Part shown: positions 25,701-30,235 of the stretch, one piece after another
Numbering within the stretch: the first letter of the stretch is position 1
Layout: each line of letters begins with the position of its first letter
NCBI GenBank assembly: GCA_964200075.2
Contig: CAXNAA020000065.1
Coordinates: 1-30,296 of the forward strand
DNA: 30,296 bases
From: Sphacelaria rigidula
Lineage: Eukaryota > Phaeophyceae > Sphacelariales
Reading direction: 5' to 3'
The notes under the pieces: model-generated
What the model was told of the DNA's origin: nothing
The model's input: only the letters and a program-made list of their open reading frames with translations
The model's database searches: none
Translations under genes and position numbers: made by a program

Positions 25701-28700
25701 CGAACTGGACGCCGACGACGTTGACGAGTGGCAGTATGCCTACACTGACGTTGCGCAAACGATATACGAAAGCCAGGTACGAGTCACTGGCGGTCAGGAC
25801 CAGGGTTCCGGGGATAGATTCAGGGATGCATGTTAAGAAGCGTGGACTGGGCTTGATATTAAAGCTCGGTCAGGGGTCGCGCGAAACTCTTGTAGTACTT
25901 AATGCAGCGGTCGGTAAAGTTTGGTACACCTGGGGAGTGTCCGTTCTACTTGAAGAGCATGCCATCATGTTCACGTGCCGTACGAAGCGGGATCGAGTGG
26001 TCCAGAGGTCTACTGCGTAGGCGTATGAAGATGAGCACTGTACAGTCAGTGTATGATGTATCTCACCCTAACACTTGATTACGGGCATTCATCACCTGGT
26101 TCCAGGGACACGTCGCGGCTCGTATGTAAGATGCATTCATCTTTGTACCTATATCCAAGCAGGCATCCTCTATCGATCACGTAGGAGAAGCACTGAATAC
26201 TTAGGAATTATCTTGCGACTTCAGTCCGTTTGTGGAGCTTACAGCTAGCCATCCCGGAACGAAGGAGACTGAACACGGTGGTGACGGATACGTGTTCATT
26301 TTTAACTACCAAGGGTTGATATGTCTGCACGCTAACCACATGACGTGGAGGCAATTTGTATGCTACGGCTTAAGACATCATCCATCGAGCACTCTGTTAT
26401 AGCATACCAGCTGTGTTCCCGATACATTTTGCCCACAAATGCGAAAGCCTCGGGGCGCCTTGCGATTCATACGAACACTGCGCAAACAAAATCGCTTCTG
26501 GGTGTTATGTGTGTGGTTTGCGGGGTGTTTTCAGTTCCTCAGACGCATCTGATGTTTCCCTGTTTCCATTGCAGCCAGAAAATGCCATTTCTTTTTGTCA
26601 AAGTGTGCGATTCCCTCCAGACACGGCCCCGAGAAGGACGAAGGCTGGCTACAGCACACACACCTTTCGCAGGCGGTAAAGTCAGAACACTCCAAGCCCC
26701 CGAAATATTACTCTCAGAATGTGGCGGCAATGAATATCCACACGTATTACCGTATCCCTGTTGGCAGGTTTTGACCGTTTCTGCTACTCGAGAAGATGAG
26801 ATACAGCAGCTCGTGGTCACCTTCACCGGGAATACTTCGGATGGGGGAACACAAATTCTGTCTGATGCGACGACGAACGCCTTCGTCTCATTTACGTTCG
26901 ACAGCGGCAGCATGAACTGGGCCTGCACGGCTGCCTCCGAGACCACATTAGATGTAAGACGTCGACTTTACTTACCGAACCCTCTGTAAACCTTGTGGTA
27001 AATCATCCTGTGTGACACTGGATATGTGTATAGTACCATCAGTCGTTTACCTCATCGGTTGCTCAATCTAGTGAATGGAATACTCAGATAGGGAAGGTTA
27101 AGAGAAGCCCAGAGTTGTTTATTTACTCTCTCCTCGCGTGATTCAGCGCAAAACTACGTATGTACGATGTACACTCTTCAACGCAATACAATTCTCAGAG
27201 CCACTGTCTTGCTCAGGGAGTACCGTAACACGTGATACTATTCATCAGTGAACTTTACGAGTGATCCCAATAAGTCAACATCTGACGGGGCCAGAATCGT
27301 GAGGAACCATTCAAGCACAACCTGCCCAACTATGCAGAGTATGTGGCTGAACAGGTATAATGTTGCCGTGTACCTATATCCACGAAGTCGTCTTCTGCGA
27401 CATATACAGAAACTAGACTATCATAGTTTTCACAGTGCTGATAATATATATTTCCCTAGCTGTCGCCCTTATGCTCTCGATTGAGTATCCTCACGGGCTG
27501 GACCGGCCACGACCAAGACTGGACATCAAGCGCAAGCATAGTTGAACCGCATGGTGATACGAGGCACGACATTTAGCCATCATATGCACTTCAATACGTT
27601 GATATCTCTGCGTGATAAGACGTGCTGCGAGCAAGTAAAAAACTGCACGATTGTTTCGTATCAAGTATGTATACGCCATTACATCAATATGGTGCAAGAA
27701 GTACATGAATATTTGATACGTGATTGTACGTAGATTTTGATTTTTTAAGTGATACGAGGTGAGTCTAACACTGCCTGCCAGAATTCACCACCGGGTTTTC
27801 CGTTTGATTGCATCGGTTTTTGTAGGTTACTGACTTTTCGGATGAGACCGCACTGACGACTGCGCTCGAAGCTCTGTCCAATATCGACAATGTAACCGCC
27901 ACATTCGAGTCAGAGGTCACCTTCTCCGACTCTACAGCTGGTACAATGGAGGTCCGCTACAATATCACGTTTAACGGTGATTGCGTCCGGGGCAACGTTC
28001 CTGTTGGAGATTTCAGCGCATCTTGCTATGCGAGTGCAACTACGGCACTTTCCGACGTGGATTGCAGGTCAGTGTCACAATAATTCGTCACCGTCAAAGT
28101 TTATTCCGTTACTGGTTGGTTAGCCATTGTGTTGCGGATATTTACCGATGCGCCAGTGTGCAAATGAGCTCAACACATGTTTTTTACTCACTCTTCGTCC
28201 CAATCAACCCACAAGTCAGGGGTACCCAAGCCACCACACAAACATGGCAGTCCTGAAGTTCATTACACGGAATCGGATACTCCCGGTAACGCTCACCACG
28301 CGAACTCATACCAGAGCACAGCTACTTATATTTTTTGCTCACTCGAGATACAACCTTGACGGACTTTGTCGGAATAATTCAATATATGATATTCCATCAA
28401 CGCGACGTTTCTCTTCCTTCCCCCGGCTTGGACTGTGTCCTCTGTTGCTCTCCAAAATACGGCGCATCAGCCTCACAACCCTCGTGGACGGTAACGAGCC
28501 GGAGGGCTCATTCTACCTGACCTACTATTGCGAAGCTAGCGTCAACGCTACTACGGCGAACGTCACGCAGAACAGCAACGTACTTCAACTCAACGAAACT
28601 GCGAAGGTAATCCCTTCAACGACACCGGGAGGCTACAGACGACACTTCAATCCTCCTAGGTTTTGAATCCCAGAAGATCAACGTACGCTATTACGATAGT

Positions 28701-29538
28701 GTCAGAGAGAAACACTGCTCGATTTCGTGTTCAATCCGCGTAGCTTTTTCGAACACATTTACCTCGATCGTGGGCGCTCTGGATATTACCTCAACCTACG
28801 CCCACAAGATGTTTTGGACCCAGTTCACTATGCTACTTGTATGACTTCATTACTCCTTTCTCATGATGTAAGGACGGCTTCAAGTTCAAACCGCCCCTGT
28901 GGTATGACGGGTATCACTTCATCTCCGTGCGGGGAATACACCCCCAGAGTACCGTTGGTCTCACATCTTGATCATGTTGATGTCCTACTGCACCTTCTGG
29001 CGTCGTAATATTGGGATGGACTACTGGGTATTTCAACAGGCATCGAGCGCGTCATTCCCGGAAATGCTACCTTTGTGCCCATACGTTACCCCCGCCGCCT
29101 ATCGTCGAATGACTCAGGTCGGAGATACCCTTCGCATCAATACCATCGGGGGTGCTGAGGGCGGACTCCTAACAGACTGGGAGTACGTGACTATCGAAGC
29201 TGCAAACGGCAGCGAAATGACTGCATCGTCCACTATTTCCGCAGCGACGGGTGTGTACTACGCCGAATACGGTGATTTCTACTCTGGGCCAGAAGAAGAC
29301 TATGGTGTTAGCACCAACTGTCTGCAGGCGGACCCGGACTTTACCAACAACCCGCTTGATCACGACGTATCTAGTTCGGACCTGCAGGACGAGCTCCAGG
29401 GCTTGGCCCAGGTCAATAGCTCGGCTGGATGTCTTGAGGTATACCTTAATAAAAATATGTTTTCAGGTCACGTCTGATACATTCGAAAATCGCCAGTTGG
29501 ATGTACTACAGTTGGTGCCTGTCCAGTGTAGCAACTGA
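1529..29538 (+). CDS. Giant multi-exon FN3 / M-module surface-type protein gene (5'-partial)
   Basis: This span is one gene assembled from 20-21 exons, listed separately below, totalling about 15.1 kb of coding sequence (about 5,040 codons). Every junction keeps the frame and joins domain halves sensibly, for example an exon ending DISAGDME joined to one starting ILLERLSTVGDV. The protein contains about a dozen FN3 domains, about twenty M modules (DASAxDVExALExL, GYxWxVTF), about a dozen S modules (GDxVxVGG) and an E-x-Q repeat array. N-glycosylation sequons are frequent, and no enzyme motif or internal membrane segment was recognised. The first visible exon opens in the middle of an FN3 domain, so the start codon and any signal peptide lie upstream. 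The stop at 29538 depends on a doubtful 28-nt intron, so the gene may continue past the window. I infer a secreted or surface structural or adhesive protein of a stramenopile alga; no specific function is recognised. Confidence 0.82.
1703..2103 (+). other. Intron 1
   Basis: The intron is 401 bp, with donor GTAAGC and acceptor ATCTAG. Its polypyrimidine tract is formed by a heptamer microsatellite at 2065-2096. Nothing else was recognised in it. Confidence 0.75.
2065..2096 (+). repeat. Heptamer microsatellite (CCGCCTA)n
   Basis: About four units of CCGCCTA, the last one diverged, lie just 7 bases before the acceptor of exon 2. They supply its pyrimidine tract. Confidence 0.85.
2104..2217 (+). 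CDS. Exon 2: FN3 C-terminal half
   Basis: This exon has 38 codons, phase 0. It reads AYFARVSALHELGYGARR and so on, and ends VPYQ. This is the classical FN3 strand YxVRVxAxNxxGYG, and it completes the domain left at LVPGT in exon 1. The exon contains no favourable start codon in frame and was found by translating across the acceptor at 2101-2103. The donor is CAG followed by GTGATA. The next exon starts APDAPVSYY, the beginning of the following FN3 domain, which supports the boundary. Confidence 0.85.
2218..2882 (+). other. Intron 2
   Basis: The intron is 665 bp, from GTGATA to TTTACAG. No exon-like or repeated element was recognised. Confidence 0.78.
2883..3014 (+). CDS. Exon 3: FN3 N-terminal half
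   Basis: This exon has 44 codons, phase 0 at both ends. It reads APDAPVSYY, then TGPTSLRVTYGAPPYDGGD, and ends RITAFQ. This is the FN3 beginning: a proline-rich entry, the strand with an aromatic residue before APP, and the GG turn. The exon is therefore a symmetrical 0-0 unit carrying exactly the first FN3 strands. The VEWD strand follows in exon 4. Confidence 0.88.
3015..4644 (+). other. Intron 3
   Basis: The intron is 1630 bp, from GTACTT to TGTCAG. It carries a dispersed element at about 3958-4255, described separately, whose second copy lies in intron 14. A TTAGGG-like hexamer near 3384 is isolated. No exon was recognised; short open frames on either strand show no similarity to the protein. 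Confidence 0.78.
3958..4255 (+). repeat. Dispersed element copy 1 (intron 3)
   Basis: It begins with GATTGATT repeats, then GATTGTCGCAC, a G/C-rich block, ATAGACGTACC, AACACTCGCT, and a long A-rich, purine-rich tail. The same order of blocks in the same orientation occurs at 18218-18515. The A-rich end is reminiscent of a SINE-like or other non-autonomous retroelement, but no RNA polymerase III boxes were established. The copies are clearly diverged. Confidence 0.75.
4645..4833 (+). CDS. Exon 4: FN3 VEWD strand and start of an S module
   Basis: This exon has 63 codons, phase 0. It opens VEWDRRPDYTSGDND, continuing the FN3 domain of exon 3. It then enters an inserted segment (CYSCVNHFSLENLTLTMNG) and ends with LFGRLNAGNRIL, the first half of an S-module signature (x-G-D/N-x-V/I). 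It has a CxxC pair and N-x-T sequons. The acceptor is TGTCAG and the donor GTAAGA. The intron position directly before VEWD is shared with exons 1 and 15. Confidence 0.88.
4834..5360 (+). other. Intron 4
   Basis: The intron is 527 bp, from GTAAGA to TTCCAG. Nothing further was recognised. Confidence 0.75.
5361..5474 (+). CDS. Exon 5: end of S module
   Basis: This exon has 38 codons, phase 0. It begins VGEEYVFTVADSSSID and, joined to GNRIL of exon 4, restores the S-module pattern of GDxVxVG followed by a V/F-rich strand (compare RGDRVSVGGMEYAV at about 8505). It ends FDGPAK at a donor GTGGGG, which is weaker than the others. The alternative GTAACG five bases downstream would break the frame into exon 6. 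Confidence 0.8.
5475..5727 (+). other. Intron 5
   Basis: The intron is 253 bp, from GTGGGG to AATTTAG. No feature was seen. Confidence 0.72.
5728..5877 (+). CDS. Exon 6: FN3 C-terminal half
   Basis: This exon has 50 codons, phase 0. It reads LETYGGEYEIEDLETGMSY, then FVRVFAKNQMVGWSD, and ends MIPRRAPE. This is the closing FN3 half (L-x-T-G-M-x-Y-F-V-R-V-x-A) of the domain begun in exon 3, so about 80 residues of exons 4-5 are inserted inside that FN3 domain. Its frame has no suitable ATG and was read from the acceptor at 5726-5727. Confidence 0.86.
5878..7695 (+). other. Intron 6
   Basis: At 1818 bp this is the longest intron seen, from GTGAGT to TTGCAG. Its second half (6750-7430) holds a cluster of related direct and inverted repeats, listed separately. 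No coding exon is needed: exon 6 ends RRAPE and exon 7 starts APVTVEAT, a normal FN3-to-FN3 linker. Confidence 0.78.
6751..7430. repeat. Cluster of direct and inverted ~45-bp repeats
   Basis: Three forward copies of a motif like GAGAGTTGTGCTTTGAA, followed about 20 bases on by an AGAATCG-like block and GGGCA, lie at 6751-6800, 6921-6975 and 7181-7236. Two copies in reverse orientation lie near 7095-7125 and at 7381-7430. The reverse complement of the last aligns well with the first over about 45 bases. The mixed orientation suggests a fold-back (MITE-like) element or nested insertions. Confidence 0.65.
7696..7857 (+). CDS. Exon 7: FN3 N-terminal half
   Basis: This exon has 54 codons, phase 0. 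It reads APVTVEATAAGSHALSVTW, then SGSTVTTYRIEVYTASPTV, and ends SVFGQ. This is the FN3 start with its tryptophan strand and a YRIEVY strand in place of YxVEWD. As in exon 3, the intron sits exactly before the FN3 domain. The C-terminal half is not reached until exon 11. Confidence 0.87.
7858..8349 (+). other. Intron 7
   Basis: The intron is 492 bp, from GTTGGC to CCTTGCAG. No exon-like or repeated element was recognised. Confidence 0.72.
8350..8589 (+). CDS. Exon 8: E-x-Q strand, M-module start and S module
   Basis: This exon has 80 codons, phase 0. It opens AEVQTITTEGG, then GSFTIAFGELDVPLPG, the first part of an M module. After about residue 45 comes an S module (FTPYIKRGDRVSVGGMEYAV), ending HMYLAK. 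The M module resumes in exon 9, so the S module appears inserted within it. The RGD here is part of the recurring GDxV motif. Confidence 0.87.
8590..9099 (+). other. Intron 8
   Basis: The intron is 510 bp, from GTGAGG to GTGTCAG, flanked on both exon sides by AG/GT. No feature was recognised. Confidence 0.75.
9100..9276 (+). CDS. Exon 9: M-module helix segment
   Basis: This exon has 59 codons, phase 0. It reads VTTSGVPVRAGLYDLDAGFE and then PEIAHDASAADVEEILETL, ending PTLGQ. The second block is the M-module hallmark DASAxDVExxLExLxxxG. The matching VxVSR and GYxWxVTF strands come from exon 10 across a 388-bp intron. Confidence 0.9.
9277..9664 (+). other. Intron 9 with an (AT)n microsatellite
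   Basis: The intron is 388 bp, from GTGTTT to CTCGCAG. An (AT)9 run occupies 9317-9334. The long minus-strand open frame over this region runs through exon and intron alike and is not supported. Confidence 0.78.
9665..9838 (+). CDS. Exon 10: M-module closing strands
   Basis: This exon has 58 codons, phase 0. It begins ITVSRTMNTTEADGYVWSIT, the VSR and GYxW strands that complete the M module of exon 9. It continues to LGNVTSGSYFRAE. The donor GTGAGA follows GAG. Sequons are present at NTT and NVT. Confidence 0.88.
9839..10867 (+). other. Intron 10
   Basis: The intron is 1029 bp, from GTGAGA to GTTTCAG. Exon 11 continues sensibly without extra residues. No exon or repeat was recognised here. 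Confidence 0.72.
10868..12199 (+). CDS. Exon 11: FN3 closing half, new split FN3, S modules
   Basis: This exon has 444 codons, phase 0. Residues ~46-83 form the FN3 C-half (LETGVDIYVRVSARGDGVGYG) closing the domain opened in exon 7. Residues ~97-144 form a new FN3 N-half (APGQLTSVEIS to RYHIEWDTSPLF). An inserted segment then begins with an E-x-Q-like strand (HIQAVRVNAW, ~157). Two S modules follow, at ~231 (HVPRGGFVEVGEQSF) and ~329 (LTRGDHVRLGHPELG), and an M-module start is at ~414 (GYRIVFGDE), ending FSASAAQ. The donor is CAG followed by GTGAGA. The open frame upstream of 10868 is intron read-through; the acceptor at 10865-10867 sets the start. Confidence 0.9.
12200..12562 (+). other. Intron 11
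   Basis: The intron is 363 bp, from GTGAGA to CATCGCAG, with AG/GT on both exon sides. It interrupts the M-module helix segment: SASAAQ is joined to VEAEIEAFGAV. Nothing else was seen in it. Confidence 0.82.
12563..15784 (+). CDS. Exon 12: large exon with three FN3 insertion cycles
   Basis: This exon has 1074 codons, phase 0. Rough order by residue: M-module end (1-45); second M (90-130, ESADVKAAIESL, GYEWLVTF); FN3 C-half (165-203, GVPYYVRATAVNAVG); FN3 N-half (206-253, PPGAPRF to YAVEWDTAETF); M modules at 276-360 (DASAADVETALENL) and 418-483 (TDIEEALEMLYTIGDL); FN3 C-half (508-546, PLYVRVAAYNRIGYG); FN3 N-half (551-602); M (607-703, GYTYSVTF); FN3 C-half (758-793, SYRVRVSATNS); FN3 N-half (800-850); M (855-960); and the start of another M with an S module (996-1074, TTGDVISVGGIELVV). 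Three FN3 domains are thus opened and two closed inside one uninterrupted exon. Frames on the other strand are shadows. Confidence 0.93.
15785..16144 (+). other. Intron 12
   Basis: The intron is 360 bp, from GTGAGT to ATCACAG. The frame stays open for 201 bases past the donor, but the sequence loses module similarity at DNE, and exon 13 continues with VGDYPCSFEI. No element was seen. Confidence 0.8.
16145..17164 (+). CDS. Exon 13: S and M modules inserted in an FN3 domain
   Basis: This exon has 340 codons, phase 0. Residues ~43-60 form an S module (TDWDLTSYLIPGDYIVI). Residues ~98-150 form an M helix segment and strands (FDSSAEELRNSIEILPSIGS, then FSWSITL). Residues ~192-212 look like a degenerate M piece (IEYDSSADGGLGLWIVSL). 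Residues 302-324 start a new M module (EVQAIQLGASSDALDG, then FQVDFGD), ending DISAGDME at the donor GTGAGC. No FN3 half is present: the exon lies wholly inside the insertion of the FN3 opened at the end of exon 12. Confidence 0.9.
17165..17472 (+). other. Intron 13
   Basis: The intron is 308 bp, from GTGAGC to CTCAACAG. It cuts the M-module helix two residues later than intron 11 does in its module. Nothing else was recognised. Confidence 0.82.
17473..17973 (+). CDS. Exon 14: M-module end, FN3 C-half, next FN3 N-half
   Basis: This exon has 167 codons, phase 0. Residues 1-50 complete an M module (ILLERLSTVGDVTVERG, then GFTWTITFE). Residues ~75-106 close the FN3 opened in exon 12 (VTGLDPDEEYFTRVSAFNAD), so that FN3 carries an insertion of about 635 residues. 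Residues ~132-167 open the next FN3 (SAPKAPVISHVSAVSASQLE to DPLGFK). The donor AAG/GTGCGA leads to exon 15, which starts VEW. Confidence 0.91.
17974..18560 (+). other. Intron 14
   Basis: The intron is 587 bp, from GTGCGA to GTCGTTAG. About half of it is copy 2 of the dispersed element (18218-18515), ending only about 45 bases before the acceptor. Confidence 0.85.
18218..18515 (+). repeat. Dispersed element copy 2 (intron 14)
   Basis: It has the same ordered blocks as 3958-4255: TGATTGAT, then GATTGTCGCAC, a G/C-rich block, ATAGACGTACCCAA, AACACTCGCTAA, and a long A-rich tail including a run of about 11 A at 18481-18491. The orientation matches copy 1 and the overall length is similar (about 295 bp). 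The tail is almost pure purine, which produces hydrophobic minus-strand open frames of no significance. Confidence 0.75.
18561..24836 (+). CDS. Exon 15: 6.3-kb exon with split and intact FN3 domains
   Basis: This exon has 2092 codons without interruption, phase 0. Residues 1-13 (VEWTTATDFGVND) continue the FN3 opened in exon 14. Its insertion (~14-980) holds M modules at ~14-118, 259-360, 414-493 and 510-570, the last apparently split by three S modules (~575-800; APGDAVKLD, NSTIVVAGETYDI, STGNVIWIE), and another M at ~862-960. The FN3 C-half is at 982-1023 (GTTYSVRASAWGAAGYG). The next FN3 is split around two M modules (~1087-1300) and closes at ~1325-1360. A further FN3 is split around M modules at ~1410-1595 (with an inner S module) and 1617-1693, and closes at ~1710-1760. 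Two uninterrupted FN3 domains follow (~1763-1872 and ~1874-1985), then an FN3 N-half (YRLEWDVSDDF), then the start of the E-x-Q array at 2059. Sequons are frequent throughout. Confidence 0.95.
24837..25590 (+). other. Intron 15
   Basis: The intron is 754 bp, from GTGAAA to CTTACAG, with AG/GT on both exon sides. The donor lies 21 bases before an in-frame stop that would otherwise end the protein. Nothing else was recognised. Confidence 0.83.
25591..25776 (+). CDS. Exon 16: E-x-Q repeats
   Basis: This exon has 62 codons, phase 0. It starts VDGVDEVQLIVTSADEV and ends AQTIYESQ. It consists entirely of the 13-residue E-x-Q repeats and is rich in Asp, Glu and Val. The repeat register is continuous with exon 15 (ERQTVRTQ joined to VDGVD) and with exon 17 (ESQ joined to VLTVSATRED), which fixes both splice sites. 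Confidence 0.9.
25777..26767 (+). other. Intron 16
   Basis: The intron is 991 bp, from GTACGA to TTGGCAG. A plausible acceptor at 26571-26574 with an open frame behind it was considered and rejected, because splicing straight to 26768 preserves the repeat register. No repeat element was seen. Confidence 0.8.
26768..26953 (+). CDS. Exon 17: last E-x-Q repeats and start of an M module
   Basis: This exon has 62 codons, phase 0. It begins VLTVSATREDEIQQLVVTF, finishing the E-x-Q array. It then continues TNAFVSFTFDSGSMNWAC and ends ASETTLD. The FVSFTFDSG strand takes the place of FxLxFGG in an M module, and the DxSxxxALxxALEAL segment follows in exon 18. The donor is GTAAGA. Upstream open sequence is intronic. 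Confidence 0.88.
26954..27825 (+). other. Intron 17
   Basis: The intron is 872 bp, from GTAAGA to TTTTTGTAG. It is A/T-rich, and no exon or repeat was recognised. Confidence 0.78.
27826..28067 (+). CDS. Exon 18: M module
   Basis: This exon is 242 bp, entering in phase 0 and leaving in phase 2. It reads VTDFSDETALTTALEALSNI, then DNVTATFESEV, then MEVRYNITFNGDCVRGNVP, and ends SDVDC plus two bases. This is a complete M helix segment with its following strands (RYNITF replaces GYxWxVTF). It has four cysteines, more than its neighbours. It is the only exon in the gene not ending in phase 0; the first base of exon 19 completes a serine codon. Confidence 0.83.
28068..28470 (+). other. Intron 18 (phase 2)
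   Basis: The intron is 403 bp, from GTCAGT to GCATCAG. No feature was seen inside. Confidence 0.72.
28471..28606 (+). CDS. Exon 19: M-module start
   Basis: This exon is 136 bp. One base completes the serine codon, then 45 codons read LTTLVDGNEPEGSFYLTYY and end NVLQLNETAK. GSFYLTYY matches the GSFxLxFGG strand of M modules, and the end resembles the lead-in to an S module. It has several N-x-T/S sequons. The donor is AAG/GTAATC. Confidence 0.78.
28607..29117 (+). other. Intron 19 (3' border uncertain)
   Basis: The intron is 511 bp if the acceptor is ACTCAG at 29112-29117. An alternative acceptor CAACAG at 29034-29039 would add 26 codons in frame to the next exon. No other feature was recognised. 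Confidence 0.6.
29118..29438 (+). CDS. Exon 20: S module and M-module helix
   Basis: This exon has 107 codons, phase 0. It reads VGDTLRINTIGGAEGG and LTDWEYVTIEAANGSE, an S module. It then reads DHDVSSSDLQDELQGLAQV and ends SSAGCLE, an M helix segment. Joined to exon 19 it gives LNETAKVGDTLRI, which flows naturally into the GDxV motif; this is why I prefer 29118 over the in-frame alternative at 29040. The donor GAG/GTATAC is acceptable. Confidence 0.72.
29439..29466 (+). other. Possible 28-nt intron 20
   Basis: A GTATAC donor and a TTTTCAG acceptor bracket only 28 bases. Both borders are in the AG/GT context typical of this gene. Without splicing the frame ends at 29477 after VYLNKNMFSGHV. 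The segment also contains AATAAA. It may instead be the start of a longer intron running past the window. Confidence 0.35.
29467..29538 (+). CDS. Possible last exon
   Basis: If the 28-nt intron is spliced, 23 codons follow (VTSDTFENRQLDVLQLVPVQ, then CSN and a TGA). The hydrophobic pattern fits the final M strand with its LxxLxV pattern, but the expected VxVSR and GYxW strands are missing before it. It could be the true C-terminus, without a membrane anchor, or an exon whose real upstream partner differs. Confidence 0.35.
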   Translation, partial: VTSDTFENRQLDVLQLVPVQCSN

Positions 29539-29589
29539 TGGGGACTGATGCCCCGACAGCCCCCGCCAGAAACATGGCTGGCTTGAGAA

Positions 29590-29790
29590 GATCAATTCTA
29601 CACGTGAATCAAAATTGCAAAAGCCGGGCGCACCGAGTAGCTGCGAACTCTTACGCTTAGGATCATTTTCGCCAATGTCACCCATATGAGGCACATCGTG
29701 CAGACTAAAACCAGCTATCATGCGCTGTATGACCATTTTCTTCGTGGCCGTGTGGAGGCCGGTTTGGGGGAGGGCTATGGGGCTACGCGG
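29590..29790. repeat. Diverged repeat, copy A
   Basis: This block aligns with 30045-30235 through shared pieces in the same order: AATCRAAAT, AAAAGSCCG, CGCCAATGTC, CCCRTATGAGGC, CTGTATGACCA (copy B has CTGTAAGACCA) and a G-rich end. The corresponding CGCCAATGTC sites are about 457 bases apart. Minus-strand frames in both copies look alike only because the DNA is repeated. Confidence 0.68.
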
Positions 29791-30013
29791 TATCACTGTG
29801 TAGTTCGCCTCCCGTTTCAGTTCGTCTGACTTCTTCGTGTTTTTCATTTGGTTGTTTGACAGTCACCCTGCACTACCCGATGAGCTGTTTTGGATCCATG
29901 TTCAGGCATGAAAGTGCCTTGGATCTTTTTCGACAATGCGACATGGATTTTCCGTCAACTAAACCTCATTTCAAGGTTGCTCTATGAGCCATTTTTGACA
30001 CTTTCTACGATAG

Positions 30014-30027
30014 CCCCCCCCCCCCCC
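30014..30027 (+). repeat. Homopolymer of 14 C
   Basis: An uninterrupted C run lies just before repeat copy B. It is prone to length error in sequencing. Confidence 0.9.
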
Positions 30028-30044
30028 AAAGCGCCTGGTTTGGG

Positions 30045-30235
30045 GAGGCGAAATGTTCACGTAAATCGAAATGGAAAAGGCCGAGCACAACGAACAGCTG
30101 GGAATTCCCACGCTTGGGTTCGTTATCGCCAATGTCGCCCGTATGAGGCCTTTCATGCAGCCTAGACCCAAACAGCAGGTGCTGTAAGACCAGTTTTTTG
30201 GTGACACTTTCGGGCTGGTTTTGGGAGGGGGTTCT
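30045..30235. repeat. Diverged repeat, copy B
   Basis: This is the second copy of the 29590-29790 block, in the same orientation and with many substitutions. It suggests an old dispersed element present twice, or an old tandem duplication of about 457 bp. Confidence 0.68.

Larger units (their letters stand above)
24735..26833 (+). repeat. Nine tandem ~13-residue E-x-Q protein repeats (spliced)
   Basis: Across exons 15, 16 and 17 (24735-24836, 25591-25776, 26768-26833) the protein runs as 118 residues of 13- to 14-residue units: EIQAFAVSSSVRQ, EEQWVIATVDVTN, ERQTVRTQVDGVD, EVQLIVTSADEVR, PHVQTVTTYAADFD, EVQLIELDADDVD, EWQYAYTDVAQTIY, ESQVLTVSATRED, EIQQLVVTFTGN. The consensus is E-x-Q-x-h-x-h-x-A-x-x-h-D (h hydrophobic). 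The alternation of polar and hydrophobic positions suggests one beta strand per unit. Elsewhere in the protein the same E-V/I-Q strand occurs once at the start of each M module. Confidence 0.88.

Noticed and set aside
26575-26675. Possible extra exon after an acceptor-like TTGCAG in intron 16
   Set aside because: It would break the phase and the E-x-Q repeat register, which continues perfectly from 25776 to 26768; its translation has no similarity to the modules.
29040-29117. In-frame extension of exon 20 from the acceptor at 29034-29039
   Set aside because: The extra 26 residues do not resemble any module, and joining 28606 to 29118 gives a better S-module lead-in; kept only as an alternative.
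29872-29985. Acceptor-like TTTGACAG followed by an open stretch
   Set aside because: No frame gives module similarity, and phase-0 entry meets a stop within seven codons.
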